A DNA stretch of 64,000 nt, taken from Holacanthus passer. Its lineage: Eukaryota; Chordata; Actinopteri; Pomacanthidae. Location of the stretch: the NCBI GenBank assembly GCA_025331565.1, contig JAFREQ010000003.1:10223001-10287000 (forward strand). Direction: 5' to 3'. Positions 38,509 through 51,730 of the stretch are shown here, in pieces (the stretch's first letter is position 1; each line of letters begins with the position of its first letter). Both the position numbers and the translations under genes were made by a program. The notes beneath the pieces were generated by a model. It was given only the letters and a program-made list of their open reading frames with translations. It was not told the origin of the DNA and did not search any database.

Positions 38509-39152
38509 GTGAGTGAAGGGAAAAGTAAAGGGAATGTTGTTGCATTTCATCACTTCTTCTCAAAGAGACCAAAAAAGTCATTTGAGCCCGTGAACAGGCT
38601 ACACGCAGATCCATTACTGCAATAAGATTGAATGAGGTGAGGGATAATTTGGGAAAGATGATGTAGATTTGGGTGAATTAAATTAGACTCGATACTGATA
38701 ACTGCAACGCTGTAGACCAGATTTAATGTCCCCCTATAACTGTTAAATAAAGTGGATACCTCGGAAAAGAGCACCATAAAGCTTTAATTTTACACAAAAT
38801 GCTGCTCTATGGCTTTTGTGTGCAGCTTCTGTGTGTACCAGCGACTATAAATATGTTAATTGACAAAACACCTTGAACTTCTAACTGAGCCTCCATCTCC
38901 TCTATAAAGGCAGCAGATGGGATGATGGACGCCATGAACTTGTACTTTCTCGCACTTTTGGTGATGTTTAATCTGAAGAGCGTATGTGCAAATATACAAT
39001 TTAGTCATTTTGATTCCACTACATTGACTTCGCTGATCCACACTTGCTCCAGCAGTTTGTAATGTACGAGTCAGTCGCTTAACTTTCCTGTCCTATGCAA
39101 TCCAACATAACATTGCCTGTCTGTTTCTATGCTTGCTGTGTACATTATAATA
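38509..39152. other. Non-coding stretch, nothing assigned
   Basis: Short minus frames at 38,550-38,777 and 38,856-39,041 lack any domain. Confidence 0.4.
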
Positions 39153-39366
39153 CACAGGGGGTGGACACAATAAAATGAACACCTTATACTTTAATGTTTT
39201 GCAATCCAGTACAGTACCACAATCTATGTATACTACCTTAAAATAACCATAGATTTGAATCAACAAATTCCTTGATACTGTATTCAGTGTACTTTAAGCT
39301 AAGCAAAGATAAGAGCTAAGCTGTTGCATTGGATTGCATTACGCTGGCACAGGTTCATTATAATTA
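39153..39366. mobile_element. MITE-like element, Tc1/mariner-type ends suspected
   Basis: The left end ACAGGGGGTGGACACAATAAA followed by ATGAACACCTT matches the terminal repeat of a short fish DNA element. The internal pair TGCAATCCAGTACAGTA and, at the right, TTGCATTGGATTGCATTACG form loosely inverted internal sequences typical of the same family. A TA precedes the left end. The right terminus has decayed. No coding capacity is present. Confidence 0.5.
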
Positions 39367-40950
39367 TTAACAATTAATGATGGTGAACACACACACGCGT
39401 CATGTCATCTCACCAGAAAAAAAAAAATACTATTTCATGTCAGCTGGACATGATAAGATATGATAAGACATGAACAGATAATGCTTGAGTATGCCTGTTA
39501 TGAAATCAGTATAAATTTGAACCTGGGGGAAGTCAATCATACAGAATACGGATCTACAGACACTGCACATTGCTTTTACCAAATGGATTTGTCTTACATA
39601 GTGGACAGCTCAGACTGCTATAGGGATATATGAGCTCGAAATAAAAAAAATAAAAAAAACAGGAAAAGAGGCAGCATGACTCACATTATAGGAGTATTCA
39701 GCAACTTTATCTTGTATTTTTTTGTTACTCACTTTAGTCAGTTCCTCTTCGATCAGATCTCAAAATAATTGTTCAATTTAAGCCTTTGCTTTTATTACTC
39801 TGCTTTTATTAAGTCTCAGCCCAGCATTACAATCTCTCAAATGTGTGTGTGTGTGTGTGCAAAGTGTGGCACAATGGACTATTGGCAAAATCACGCTAAC
39901 ATAAGAAAAATCAGCCTGTATGGATTTTCATATCGAGCAACGACGTCTAATCAACAGCAAAGACAGAATTATTCAAGGACTAACATCAAAGACGAGCTCG
40001 TGATGTTCTGCCTGTTTTGCTTTCTCATCTCTTCCCTTTTTTTCATGTTTTGCAGTGAATCTGTAAACCGTGATTGAAACCTGTAATCATGTGCAGATAT
40101 GCAGTTCCAGTAGAGATAAGTAGCCCTGTGAGACTACAGCCACCATAGTAATTTGAGCAAACAAGCAATTTGAGGAAAAGATGTTGGTAACTCAACAGTG
40201 TAAAACTGCTTAGATTGTGGATAACAGCCTCTGCTGTTCTCTTTCTGTCGTTCCGTCGTCACATAAAACAATATGGATGAACCAGCCCTTCAAGAAATGT
40301 ATTATTTGAAGAGATCTTCTCCTCCTCAGAATTGATTTTTAGATATTAGTCGAAGGAAAGAAGAGCTTGGATCATACATATATTAGATGGATTTAAAACA
40401 ATTTAAACCCTGCTGGTACTACTGAGGAAATTAAGCTAGATCACCGATGTGCAAATTTTAATCCATATCCCCTGAGAAGAGAATATTTCAGACAGCGACT
40501 GATGACATTAGAGATTAGTATATTTCACACACTGAGATGTCTACTGCGGTGTGGCTGAGATTCTGCCTACTAATCTCACACTGGAGATCAGTATAAATCT
40601 CATATCAGACAAACACCTGATCTGCTGATTTAGAAACACAATTAACCTTGGTCACGAGAAACTTGAATATATCTTAAGTGTCCCCGGCAAAAATCCAGCC
40701 CAACCCAAAACTCTGTAGCATTATATGATCAGATCTTGTCTAAAATTTGCAGCTCACACTCGGAGGAGTTTCAGAGTTAGCTGACAGACTAGTTGTTGGG
40801 GATATGTTGGTCCAATAAACTTTGAATTCTATTACAAAGATCTGAATGTGGGAAAAGTAAAGTCTTGTGTGGTTTTATTTGCCTCAACAAATGCACCACG
40901 TGTTAAGGTAAAACCTGGTCGCAGACATCAAGGTCAAAGGTCAAAGTTAA
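39367..40950. other. Non-coding stretch with a (TG)9 tract
   Basis: A (TG)9 microsatellite lies at 39,842-39,859. The plus frame at 39,769-40,077 runs across it and is not convincing as a gene. Confidence 0.45.
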
Positions 40951-41245
40951 AAGAAACAGGTTTCCCTGTACAATGAAATTCTTCCTTTGCCTTCCACTAT
41001 GAACACCGTTTTGAAAGAAATAAAAACAGAAATTACAAAAAAGTAGAGAATAAAATCAGAATTAAAAAGATATGTACAGGATATTTACGGTAACATGAAT
41101 GTGCAAATGTCAGCTCAAGTGATCATAATACAATGACAGTATTATACAGTGCAGATACAAACTGAGATGATGAATATGAGTGTAAATGAATGTAGTAGTA
41201 CTGCATCAACAGCACAGCTCTTGCATCTCTAAGTGCAGGTGAAGA
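40951..41245 (-). repeat. Possible LINE 3' UTR fragment (Rex1-like layout)
   Basis: CCCTGTACAATGAAATTCTTC, then ATATGTACAGGATATTTACGG, then TGTGCAAATGTCA and repeated short GTGCAGATA/GTAAATG units resemble the 3' untranslated part of a fish non-LTR family read in reverse. The better-preserved example in this window is at 54.5 kb. No coding part is attached. Confidence 0.4.
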
Positions 41246-44200
41246 GGATTAAAGCGCGTTACTTGAACGATGAGCACGTCTCAAAATAGCTCTTCTTGCC
41301 AGCTTTTTGAAATGCAAACATTTGTGCACTAATAGAAAGCTACAGTCTGAGTGTCGGTGACAAAACAAGGCCCACAGTCGCCCGGAAGAGTCTTGATAAA
41401 CTGTCCTTCTTGTTCAACATCACTCCATTATTCATTTGTTTAACCACAACAAGGATCACCGTTTCATCCTATGATAAGCCGGGAAGGGACTTTCATAACT
41501 GCTGTCTTTAATGGGAGAAAGGAGATGGGTTTTCTACCTGCCTTTTCTAAACACCTGGGCCCTGCTGAGAAGAGCCGAGTCTTTTGATCCTGGCTCCAGA
41601 CGGCCTTTCGTTTTCAGCAGAATTATGGATTAGCATCAAAATGAACAGGGGAGGACATTCAGACAGCCAAGTGTGTCAGGTAGGGGAGACAGAAACAGAC
41701 GAATGTAAATGCTGAAATAATTGTTTAGCTGTTTCAGGATGGCTGCAATAGCACAAAAACAGGTGACAGCTCGAACAGGAGACGAGCTATTCATTCATTC
41801 ATCACCCTTAACACAAAGTTCAAGTGCTGCATAAGGACTAATTAGATTCATATCTCCGGTCGGGTCACTTTGAAACATGGATCCTGTGAGCTAACCTCAA
41901 AAAAATCAATGATAATCACCTCATTCAGACGCTAAAAGCTTTGCTGTGTTTATCATACAACCTACATTAGGCGACACTCAGGGCCCTCAGCACCGTTTTG
42001 TTCTTTGAGTAAATAAATTAAATAAAGTAAAATTATCTTACAAAACAGAAAGATTTCCTCAACATTTCCAGGCAAACAGGAGGCAATCCTCTCAAAACAG
42101 ACATCACATAAGCCCTGAGCAAGACCCTTGAAGTGCAGCAGGGGTCCCAGAAAAGCAATTTCTCCCTTGACATCACCAACATCACTAACACTGTGTGTGT
42201 GCACGTTGCTCTCATATGCATAGCAAAAGTCTGGTCTCTCAAAATTCTAATAAACGGCACCGCATGAAAACCGCCGCTGTGCTCCCGCTTTAGGACGACC
42301 AACAAATGTCACCCCCGCTTCCGGTTATTTGTTTTAGCATGTTAGCAGGATAACATAGATACAAATAATGTACAGTTATGTTTAACACTAATGTCTCCCT
42401 CATTGTGCAATAACTTAAAGACAAGGAAGAATTTAAGCTTTTAATGCTCAGATGAAAACCAACCAGATCTCTGCATGATCTAACGCTGACATGAGAGAGT
42501 AAAAGACACCTAAGATAGAAGCAGCAGCTCAAAGATGCTCAATGTAATCTGCAGGTTTTCCAGCGCTGCCGTCTTCAGACAATGGCACTGACAGCACAAT
42601 TGACAAACTGGATTAACGTCAGACTTCCACTGGATTTCTGCTTCTATTTTACTGGATTTCTGTATCGTGCATAATCGTGGTATTTCTCGTGAAACTATTG
42701 AGTCATTGGAATCAAAATTATGCACAACGTTCCTGCTCGAGCTCCGCCGCCATTATACAAATATATTCATTACTTAACAAAGATTGGAGCGGACGCCGTG
42801 TTTGGACTGGCTGGTTAGAACAAACAGATTTTTGTGGCAAAACAATTCAAATTAAAGTGCAAATTGGATCACGTAGAGCTGGCAAAATGTGCTTTGTTCT
42901 TTAATTTCGTCCTCATACTTCTGATATAATGTCACTGGTAGGAAGAACATTCTACAACGCACATTTGCATCTAACGCAGAAGTGAAAAAGTTGAGACTTT
43001 GAAACAGACTGGTAATAAATATTTCGCTTGTAAAACAGTTACAAACTTAGAGAGTAGTGATAGTGATGGATATACTTCATCCAACACTTCTATAATACTG
43101 AAGAGTTGTTTATTTCCTGCATAAAGTAAAATTCATGGCATCATAAAAACAACACACTTTAAAATCAATCCTCAAACAATAGGGCTCAATAAGTCATGGC
43201 ATATAAAAGCGCTGTTGGTGTTTACACTCAAACATCCTTGAACTAATAGAGTGACTATGAGAAATGTGTTCTTGAGATATAAATATACCAACTCTTTATA
43301 TTTCATATATACTTGTGGTACGAACCCATCGAAACCTTTTATAATAAAAGAGGATCTCGCTTTTTCATTTGTGTCCCGCTTTAAAGAAACTACTATGCAC
43401 AGTTCAGAAAGCCTGCAATCCCTCTAAATGCTTTTTATGGCTTTTCAATCAAACTGTGCAGAAGATACTCACTTAACATCTCATTCTCAGGGCTTATGTG
43501 TAAACCTTCAGGTGGAGCTGTGATTTGGTTTGCATTTTCATATATTCCACTGGGCTGTTTGGATTTTTACACAGAGGAACGTCTCGAAGCAGTTCAGAGG
43601 AAATTACCAGAGCTGCTCAAGTTGGAAGTGCCACATGCATATAGTAGACTTTAATAAAATCTCAGTGTGGTATAATAATAATATCCTCAACAGAGTGAGA
43701 GAGTCTTTACATCTCCACAGTCTTTACATTTGCTAAAGGAAAGATGAGTCAACTCCATGGTGGCTGGTTTGAAAAAAAAAAGAAAACAAAAAAGACTTAA
43801 AGTTTGGTTTAAAAATACGTATATTTATATAACTCACCTATTTGAAGGCCTGCAGTTTCTTTTGCACTTTGTTTTTTTTCCAAGTCATAATTGTAATCAA
43901 TTTATCTCAAAATGAATTCTAGTTATGGGAGAAAAGAACGTGGTGAGCTGGCGAGACAAATGAAAAACTCAAATTGTTGTTCTTGGCTCTCGTCATTGAG
44001 TTTTTCCATCAATAAAAACATAGATGAACACACTTTGTTAGGGAACACTTAAATCAGATTTTTTTTTTTGTTTGTTTGTTCTAACCAAAGTATGTGACCA
44101 AAATAACATTTTGGAAAATCTAATAGACTCTAAACCTTGCAAACAACTGCAGACCTGCAGAGCAGTCAGGCAGCCCTGGTAATGGCCATGTCACTGTTAT

Positions 44201-47066
44201 TGTTTGTCCTGTCGAGCTCTGGCTTCAGATTTAACTCTGGATCCTGCCAACTTCAGAACTTCTCAGATAAGTTTTCTATTGCCATGTTGTGGCATGCACA
44301 GATCAGAGAGAGAAATGAGTGGTGGGGTGACGCCCGTCAGCTTCCAGAGAGAGGACATAGGGATGTTAGGAGGCCCGTGTCCTTCAGCTTATACGCAACA
44401 CACTTCTCTACTTGTTCAATCAGTCTTTTGTAGCAGGTGCACTTTGTGATGGTGTGAAGGACTACAGAGTAGCAGAGGAAGGAGCAGAGGGGAGATACAG
44501 AGTCAAATGTGATCTAACATAGGCAACACATCTCAAGGTGTGTGAGACTGACGAAGGAGAGAATCACCTTCGACCTCTGAATCCATCACCTCACTATGCA
44601 TCATGAAGCGCTTTAGATTGTAACTTCTGTCTCTCTTCAATGACGTTCTCATCACTTTTTGTTAATATAAGATATGTTCGGGTCTGCGTTTCTGCAGTCA
44701 TTATCTATATGCTGTCATAGAGTAGATAATGTAGATTAGTGTATTTTTAGAGCAAACATATACATGCTGACACTAAAGATTGTCCTCTGTAGATCCGACT
44801 TTATTGTGAACTGGCTGTTAATTAAATGTGTCTTTTTACTCACTAAACCTCCTCTCAAACCTCATGTTGACTCTATTTAATTTATCTTCATCTGCTGCTC
44901 TGTTGTCAGTCTTGTGTGTGTGAAGAGTGACACAATTGGCCTCATAAGAGTCTCTGGAACCTGATTGCCATTATTTAAGCACAGTGCATTTTTGAATTTG
45001 AATTAATGTGGCCTACATGTTTGCGAGTGTCGTCTCCATGCTTTATGCGTTTCAAAAGCTCTTGCACGGCACTGAAAAAAAAGTCGAAATGAAATCGATA
45101 GGAGCAATAGAGCAAGATGGAGACGAATAGCAGGTTAATGCTCTCTCTGTCTCTGTGTCTGGTTCTGTTTCAGTGCTCACTCTGGCTTACATACACATTT
45201 TTTGGAGAAAGCGTTCCACATTGATTGATGCTTCTGGGGACTTAGTGGCTCAGGGAAAAAAAAAAAAAAAGAAAAACATATTCTGCTACTAGTGATCCTT
45301 TTCCTGCTCCAAAACATATTATCAAATGTATAGATGGAATCGGAGGAAAACATACAAGTGGATTCACAGAAAATGAATTCAAGGACAAGTGTTGCCTTTC
45401 AAATTATATTCTACACATTGATAGGACAGATATGCTAGGGTAAGCCAAAGATAGGAGGAGAACATCCTTATAATCTGAATCTTAGAAACCATCTAAATCT
45501 TATCCATGAACATGCAGCTAGACAACAGTGAACCTGGACCTGTAAGTGTGTTAGGACAGTTTAATGAGAAGGATAAGTGACATTTTCCCCAACACACTGT
45601 AGAACAGCTGCTCAGTCTTGAAAACAATACAGAGCAATAAGTTGAGCTCTCAGTTGTCTGGTAAAGGTGACTGCAGGAGCCCCTCGGGTGCTGACTGGTG
45701 ATAATACCTTTGGAGTTTTCATGTTAGTCATCGTCTGGTTTCTGGAGAGTTGCTGATATTCATAAATGCTTCATAAAAGTTTGAGTCGTAAGCCGCCGTA
45801 CAATAGAAACACATCCCTTTGTTGCACGCACACAGAGAAGTGAATGTAATTATTCTTGTTAAAAAAATGAATGCCACACAAACATCAGCAATCAAGTTTT
45901 AACCAGCTTGGTGCTACTTCAAAGGTCAGCATGTGTTTTGTAAAGCTCACAATTAAACATGGTCGTGGTAAAAAAGTCAAAATGTTATGCGAAAAAATAT
46001 TTTGACTGGTATTAAGCTAAAAATGGAAACATGTTGAACTAAATTGTAGGATCATGATTGTAGGAGCTTCCATCGATGTATTTTGCCGTAGACAGTAAAA
46101 AAAAAAAAAAAAAAAGGCAGAACTTTAATGAACCCTTTATTATTCAACATAATGTTTAAATGTTTGCAAAACGTTCTTTAACATTTTCAAATCCATTCAG
46201 TATTCACACACGGCACATGTAGTATAGTTTACACTGTGCGAGGCAAACATTGTAAACACAAATTTTCATATTTTCAGCAGCACATTAAAGGCAGTCACAG
46301 TAATGTGTTAAAGCAAAGGTTATGTTGTTGTTGTTATGTTGTTCAATGTCACACACCAAAACACACTGTGTGCATCCTTTAGCTTCAACATGTGTTGAGT
46401 GTGTTTCCATCCTCATAAAATCTTTGCAAGTATTTTAAATGCAGCATTGCTCGCATCCATGTTTACTAGCTTGCACTCTTCTGCATTGCCTGTACCTTGA
46501 TGTGCTACCACCACATGTGGATCAGTGGAATAGTGTGAAAGCATTGGCAGGTCTGTGCATCATGTGCATATTTGTGCATGAGATGAACAAAACAGGGATC
46601 CACTTATAGAGAAAAAAACAGCTCCACAGCACTACTAGAGGTCAATAACTCCACAGGGAACATTAAGTTAACTTGTTCATCAGTTTAACATTGTCAGCTC
46701 ATATTAAACTCATAAACAGATACTGGCCTCAGTAGAACTAATGAACTTATGACCCGGCACACAAATATCAAATATCAGAGTCAGTCTGCAAGAGAACTAC
46801 ACAACATGGCCTCCATACAAATCCCACTCCAGATGGCCAGTCCTCTCCCTGGTTACCCAGGTCTTTGGCTTTTTTCCCTGCAGGAAACCTGCAGCGGCTG
46901 CAGCAGAGGTGAAGCAACAATTAGCCAATCTCTCCACATTGCCTCAGCTGCTAAGTGCAACTGACTGAAAGGATGTTAACACAAGATAAAAAAAAGAAGA
47001 AGAAAAAAAAGAAGACTAAATAGTTTCCTGAAAGAAAGCATTTATTTGCTTTGTTCTTCTTGCCAG
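41246..47066. other. Long non-coding stretch, nothing assigned
   Basis: Contains A runs (45,255-45,270 and 46,098-46,115) and scattered short frames, none with a recognisable domain. No mobile element was recognised. Confidence 0.4.
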
Positions 47067-47360
47067 AGAGCAAAGAGAGATGTGCAGTGGGAATATGAGC
47101 TTTGACTTGACAGCCAACGGAGCCAGTGAAGCAACCAAACTGAAGTTTGGCTCAAGAGTTGCCAGAACTAACGTACAGAAATATGGCACAAGAAGCATCT
47201 CCCTTAGTGGCAGCTTGCTTAAAAAACAGCCACCACCACACGAAGGAGTCAAGGTTAACTTTTTTGTAGATGATTCTGTGAAAGTTGTTTTTTCTTGCTG
47301 AGAGTCCTTTCTTGAAGATGAAGGACAGAGAAGGATAAAAACCTGGTCACAAGAATAAAG
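47067..47360 (+). other. Candidate last exon with poly(A) signal, unidentified
   Basis: A strong acceptor-like tract (TTTGCTTTGTTCTTCTTGCCAG) ends at 47,066. The sequence after it is open for 77 codons from 47,068 to a TGA at 47,299-47,301, passing through MSFDLTANGASEATKL, SLSGSLLKKQPPPHEG and VNFFVDDSVKVVFSC. An AATAAA lies at 47,354-47,359, about 50 bases past the stop. Together this is the layout of a short terminal exon. I do not recognise the peptide, no upstream exon was identified, and the antisense strand is also open (47,016-47,252). It could be a chance coincidence or a retroposed fragment. Confidence 0.25.
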
Positions 47361-50300
47361 AGTCCAGAAGCCTCTTCACAAAATTAGCTGAAAAACTTTT
47401 GAAAGTATTCACTACATGTCCTTTTGCATTTATAGTGGATTTATTTATAGCACCTTTTTTTGAAAATGACTTCTGAGGCTTTTACAGAGTTACATCTGAT
47501 TGATGCTTAATTTGAAAATTGGTTGAGAAGAGAGAAGAAAAGAGCACGGAGAGAAGAAAAGCAGAGAATGAATTTGAGTGCCAAATGTTCATTTTAAGCC
47601 TTTATGAATGTATAAATTAAATTTTTCACAAAATCAGTTTTGTTTATTTGTATTTCTGCAGTCGCAGTGTGAAACTCCAAATGATGTGCATATACAGTAT
47701 ATTATGCAGAGAGCGACGTCAGTGCAGGAAGCAGAATATTTTTGGGGTTGGCTTGACTCAAATAACACACCGGTAACATACTATGTGTGTGTGTGGAATG
47801 CTTCTCACGTCTGCCCTAAATTCAGGTCTGTAAAAGGATAGTACATTGAGGAAGAACGGAAAAAAGACACTCCCTAATAATGTTACTATAAGAAATGCAC
47901 GACGATGTTAAAGGTGTGCTGTTATTTAAAGGCCCAAATAATAAGAAGGATAGAAATTAGTGATATCTCCAAAATCATCATACTTCTTTTTATTTATTTT
48001 CCCTCCACAGATTTATTTGTATGAGACAACATCAAAATCATTTCACACATTAAATATAGCATCTTGGTCAGTTATGCTCTTAAGGACAAAATGATGCTCT
48101 TCATTTAAACTGCAGTGCAGCCTCCACTATGGGATCAGTGCCACAAAGGACCGATTGATCTAGCTTCTAATTATTACCTTAAGATGTTCTCTGAGCAGCA
48201 TCATACCAGTATCCAATCAAATCCAATTAACACTGGTGCCCCCCTCCAGAAAACTGCATTGTAGAGGGATTACACAGATATCTGTGTTGGTCTGATTAAT
48301 GGCCGCAGTAATTCATGCTGAAGGGGTCTGTCTGAGTGCCTCAGTGTAGAGGAGCATGCAGCAGTGAGCCAGCTGCAGCGAACAGAGCTCACACACACAA
48401 ACACACGCACACACACAAGCGAGGACGCACATACCAAACACCTGGATCCTCTCGTGTGGGCATATGTTGCACACAATATGAGGCTTTTTTTGGGGAAGGT
48501 TTTGTGCCTCTGATACATATGGGGATGGGCAGGGAAATGAGAATATATGCAAAAATCTGTTCCATATGCACTTTGACTTTGGAGGTAAACAAACAAACAA
48601 ACAAAGAAGCTGGATCTACAAATATAAAGGTTTGTATCACTGAACACCGATTATTCATTTTTACGAATAAGCGCTCAAACGTTTCCCACCTTTCATCTAA
48701 ACGAGGCATTTGAGTGCTCAGTGTACTCAGCGCACACTCGTGCAACGTGCACACGGTCGGAGAGACAGAGACAGAGTGGAGGAGGCACAGAGTGAAAGAG
48801 TTTAACAGATGTGGAATGACAGTTGCAGAACTGAGCTAAATTGAGTTAGAGAACCCTCCTCCGTTCGCATCAGCGGCGTGTTATTTGACTTCCTGTTTCA
48901 TAAGATGCTTGAAATGTGCATAGCATCAAACACAACAACAATGGTGCGCAGTCTGTGTCACACGTGTCCAACACGGTAACTCTAGAAACACGGCAGCAGT
49001 TTTTAGATTTTAGATGTATATTTCTGCACTGATTTATATTATTCTCAGTTCGACCAAGTTGTGGTAAATACAATACTAGATTTGATCCTAATTTAAAGAT
49101 CTAAAAAAAAATAAAAACTGAATCAAAAATCGGAAAACAAAGCGCTACATCCCACTCCTAATACAACAACTAACATCATTAATGTACACACTGTAATTAT
49201 ATTACTAGTTCTGCCGATTTTACTGTCACAACTATACAATTCAGGAAACAGGAAAATCCGCAACAGACACTCCACTGGAGACTTGTCAAGCAGACATACT
49301 GTAATATATAATTGAAGTATACCAATCCAAATAATTCATAAAGCAATCTACTTGCAGCATCCGCTCCCCGAGATAGAAATCGTCAGCATCTTCAGCACAG
49401 AATTATCACAGGTGGTTGAAGGCCTTAAACCTAATCTCCAGGATGTGACATGCAAATTTGAAGGCTCTTCCTTTGCTTCCCTCAGTGTGCATCTATCAGT
49501 CTATTTCAACATCAAATGTTCTTTATCGCGCGACGTTATCTCGCATTTCAAAGGCCGTGGTTGATATGGCATGACTCCAGCCCGATAAGAGTACAAACAC
49601 CTGCTTGCTCTGCAGGCGCGCAGCTTGGAGAGGCCTTTATATTGGCTTTGGATTGCTTTACTGAAATATAAGGTTTAATCTCTCTGTTTTTCACCTGCCT
49701 TTCCAAATCCCCTCCGTGCTTTTTTTCCCGCGCTGATGTGTAGTAATTTTCTGTAAATTGCAGCACAAAGGACTATGAAAAGCTTTGCAAACACTCTGTG
49801 AAAATTGCTTTGAGTTTATGTAAGTTTTAAAAGCCTCCTTTTGTCCTTTCATTTTTTTTTATATTTCTTCTGCATCATCCTGAGTCTTTGACTGACTGTT
49901 TATGTATGGGTGAGTATCTGCTTGTACGTGGCTGACTTCAGAAATGGTACAAACTACTATCACTGTGTTCTGTTTCGCTCCGTAGGTTAAACAGCACAAC
50001 AGAGAAATTCACAATTCATGAGGTGCAAATACTTCTCAGTATCCTCTGAAGGCCATTTGAAGGGGAGGTGAAATGACTCTCATGAATGATGAATACAAAA
50101 CCCAAAATAAATGATAATCAATGCCTCAGATGTCTGTTGAACCGATGGAAAAATGTAACACATGCAATGTTTCTGTAGTCTTTTAAGGTTTCACATTTCA
50201 AATAAGAAATGCACACAGTGGCTTGTAGAACATGCAGCAGGAAAATATTATGAACACATCGTGCGTTGGAGCTAATTTTGGCGATTTTGTGCAGGAAGAG

Positions 50301-51359
50301 ATGAGGGGTTGCATAAGACATAAGTATTCAAATCAACAACTCTCCTTCTCTGTAATTATTCTACATTTAGGAACCTCAAATGCATTTGATAACAGGGAAG
50401 AATAAAGAAAAACAGCCATTCTTTGTAGGGGGGTATGTAAGGGGTTGGTAACATTCAAGGCAAAAAGACTTCATCCATATATCAATCAAAAGAGGGTTTA
50501 AAGTATTTCAGGCATATATATGCTTTCAGTCATATACTACCAGTCATCAAAATATCAAACCAAAGCTAGTGAGAAATAATAAATAAATAAATAAATAAAT
50601 CTTGTTGTGGAAGCTGAGGAAAGTCCTGCTGTCAGCAGCAAAAAGCTGCACAATGTGTGTAATACCAAAAAAAAAAAAAAAAAAAAAACCCTGTATCAAA
50701 AACTTCTGCTGCCCTGCTCAATAGTGTTTGGGTTAATTGTTTTTCTTACTTCTGACCACTGCAGTATATTTAAGTAGACTTTACTGAGCACAGTTGTGTT
50801 CATCATTGATTCTTTGACTTTTAACATCTCTGCTCTTTGGAGACAAGACATCACTTAGTTACCTTTCAGACTGCACTTAATGGCGAAAAAAAAAAGGAGT
50901 GATGCCTATTGCAGCAAAAACAAACTGTGGTTGTCATTGATAGTCCAAATCAATTTGCATCTGATCCTTTCACTTCAAGGACCTATAAAATCAAGAGGGA
51001 AAAAAAAAAACAGTCTCATTGCTGTATATAACAAATGCACATGGAAATACTCTTGGTTAAAATGGCCCAGCATCTACGAAATTAAATTGAAATGACAAAT
51101 GTAAGTTAAAAACATAAAGGGGTTATACTTGCAAGTGTTATACATAATGAAATCAGAATGAAATTACAACATTTAATACAAGAATTATATGAGTGTAAAT
51201 GAGATGATTAGATGTTTTATACGCTCCACATTAGATGGGCTATGAGTTATACATAGCTGTAGGCCAAACACTAATTGCATTTGGATTTCACTTGGCAATT
51301 GTGAGACACTCCTCTTGTGACTGGATGATGTTTACATCCAAACACAGTGAATGAAGAAA
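47361..51359. other. Non-coding stretch, nothing firmly assigned
   Basis: Contains CA-rich sequence at about 48,390-48,425, an (AAAT)n tract at 50,576-50,600 and a 22-base A run at 50,667-50,688. The CA-rich part generates the overlapping frames at 48,270-48,754. The segment 49,345-49,740 is repeat-free with local CpG and might be conserved, but this is unsupported. Confidence 0.4.
50667..50688. repeat. Poly(A) run
   Basis: Twenty-two consecutive A. No retroposon body was recognised on its left side. Confidence 0.9.
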
Positions 51360-51730
51360 AGCTTTCATGTGGAGCATTGATTCATCATCGGACATTTATA
51401 TCCACCTCATTTAAAGAAATGACATATCGCAACACAAGAAAAGCTCCTTAAAGCCAAATTGCTCTCGGACAATTGAAATCTGATGGACATTAAGCAACAC
51501 CGCGGTCCACATTAAGCCCTGATGCAATCAAGGCACTGATAGTTTTGTTGCCGGCCTAGCTGGAAATTGGCAGTAATAAGGATGTTTAAAGACATGCAGT
51601 GGAGACTATTGACGTCCCAAGCCTTTGAGACCGGCCAATAGATTTTTTTTCACTCGATTACCAGCTCCAGTTGCCAATCTGCTATCATTATTAAGGCTGT
51701 CTAGACATTCACCGTTGAATACGAATGAAC
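51360..51730. promoter_or_regulatory. Candidate conserved non-coding element (best in window)
   Basis: About 370 bases without slippage repeats, balanced in composition. They carry ACATTAAGC twice (51,488-51,496 and 51,510-51,518), GCAGTAATAAGG, CCAATAGATTTTTT and TCATTATTAAGG, a dense set of homeobox- and Sox-like cores. The texture contrasts with the decayed flanks and is typical of deeply conserved vertebrate enhancers. I have no alignment. Confidence 0.3.

Noticed and set aside
48270..48754. Overlapping frames of 95-125 codons on both strands
   Set aside because: They are centred on CA-rich low-complexity DNA; open on several frames at once and without domains.
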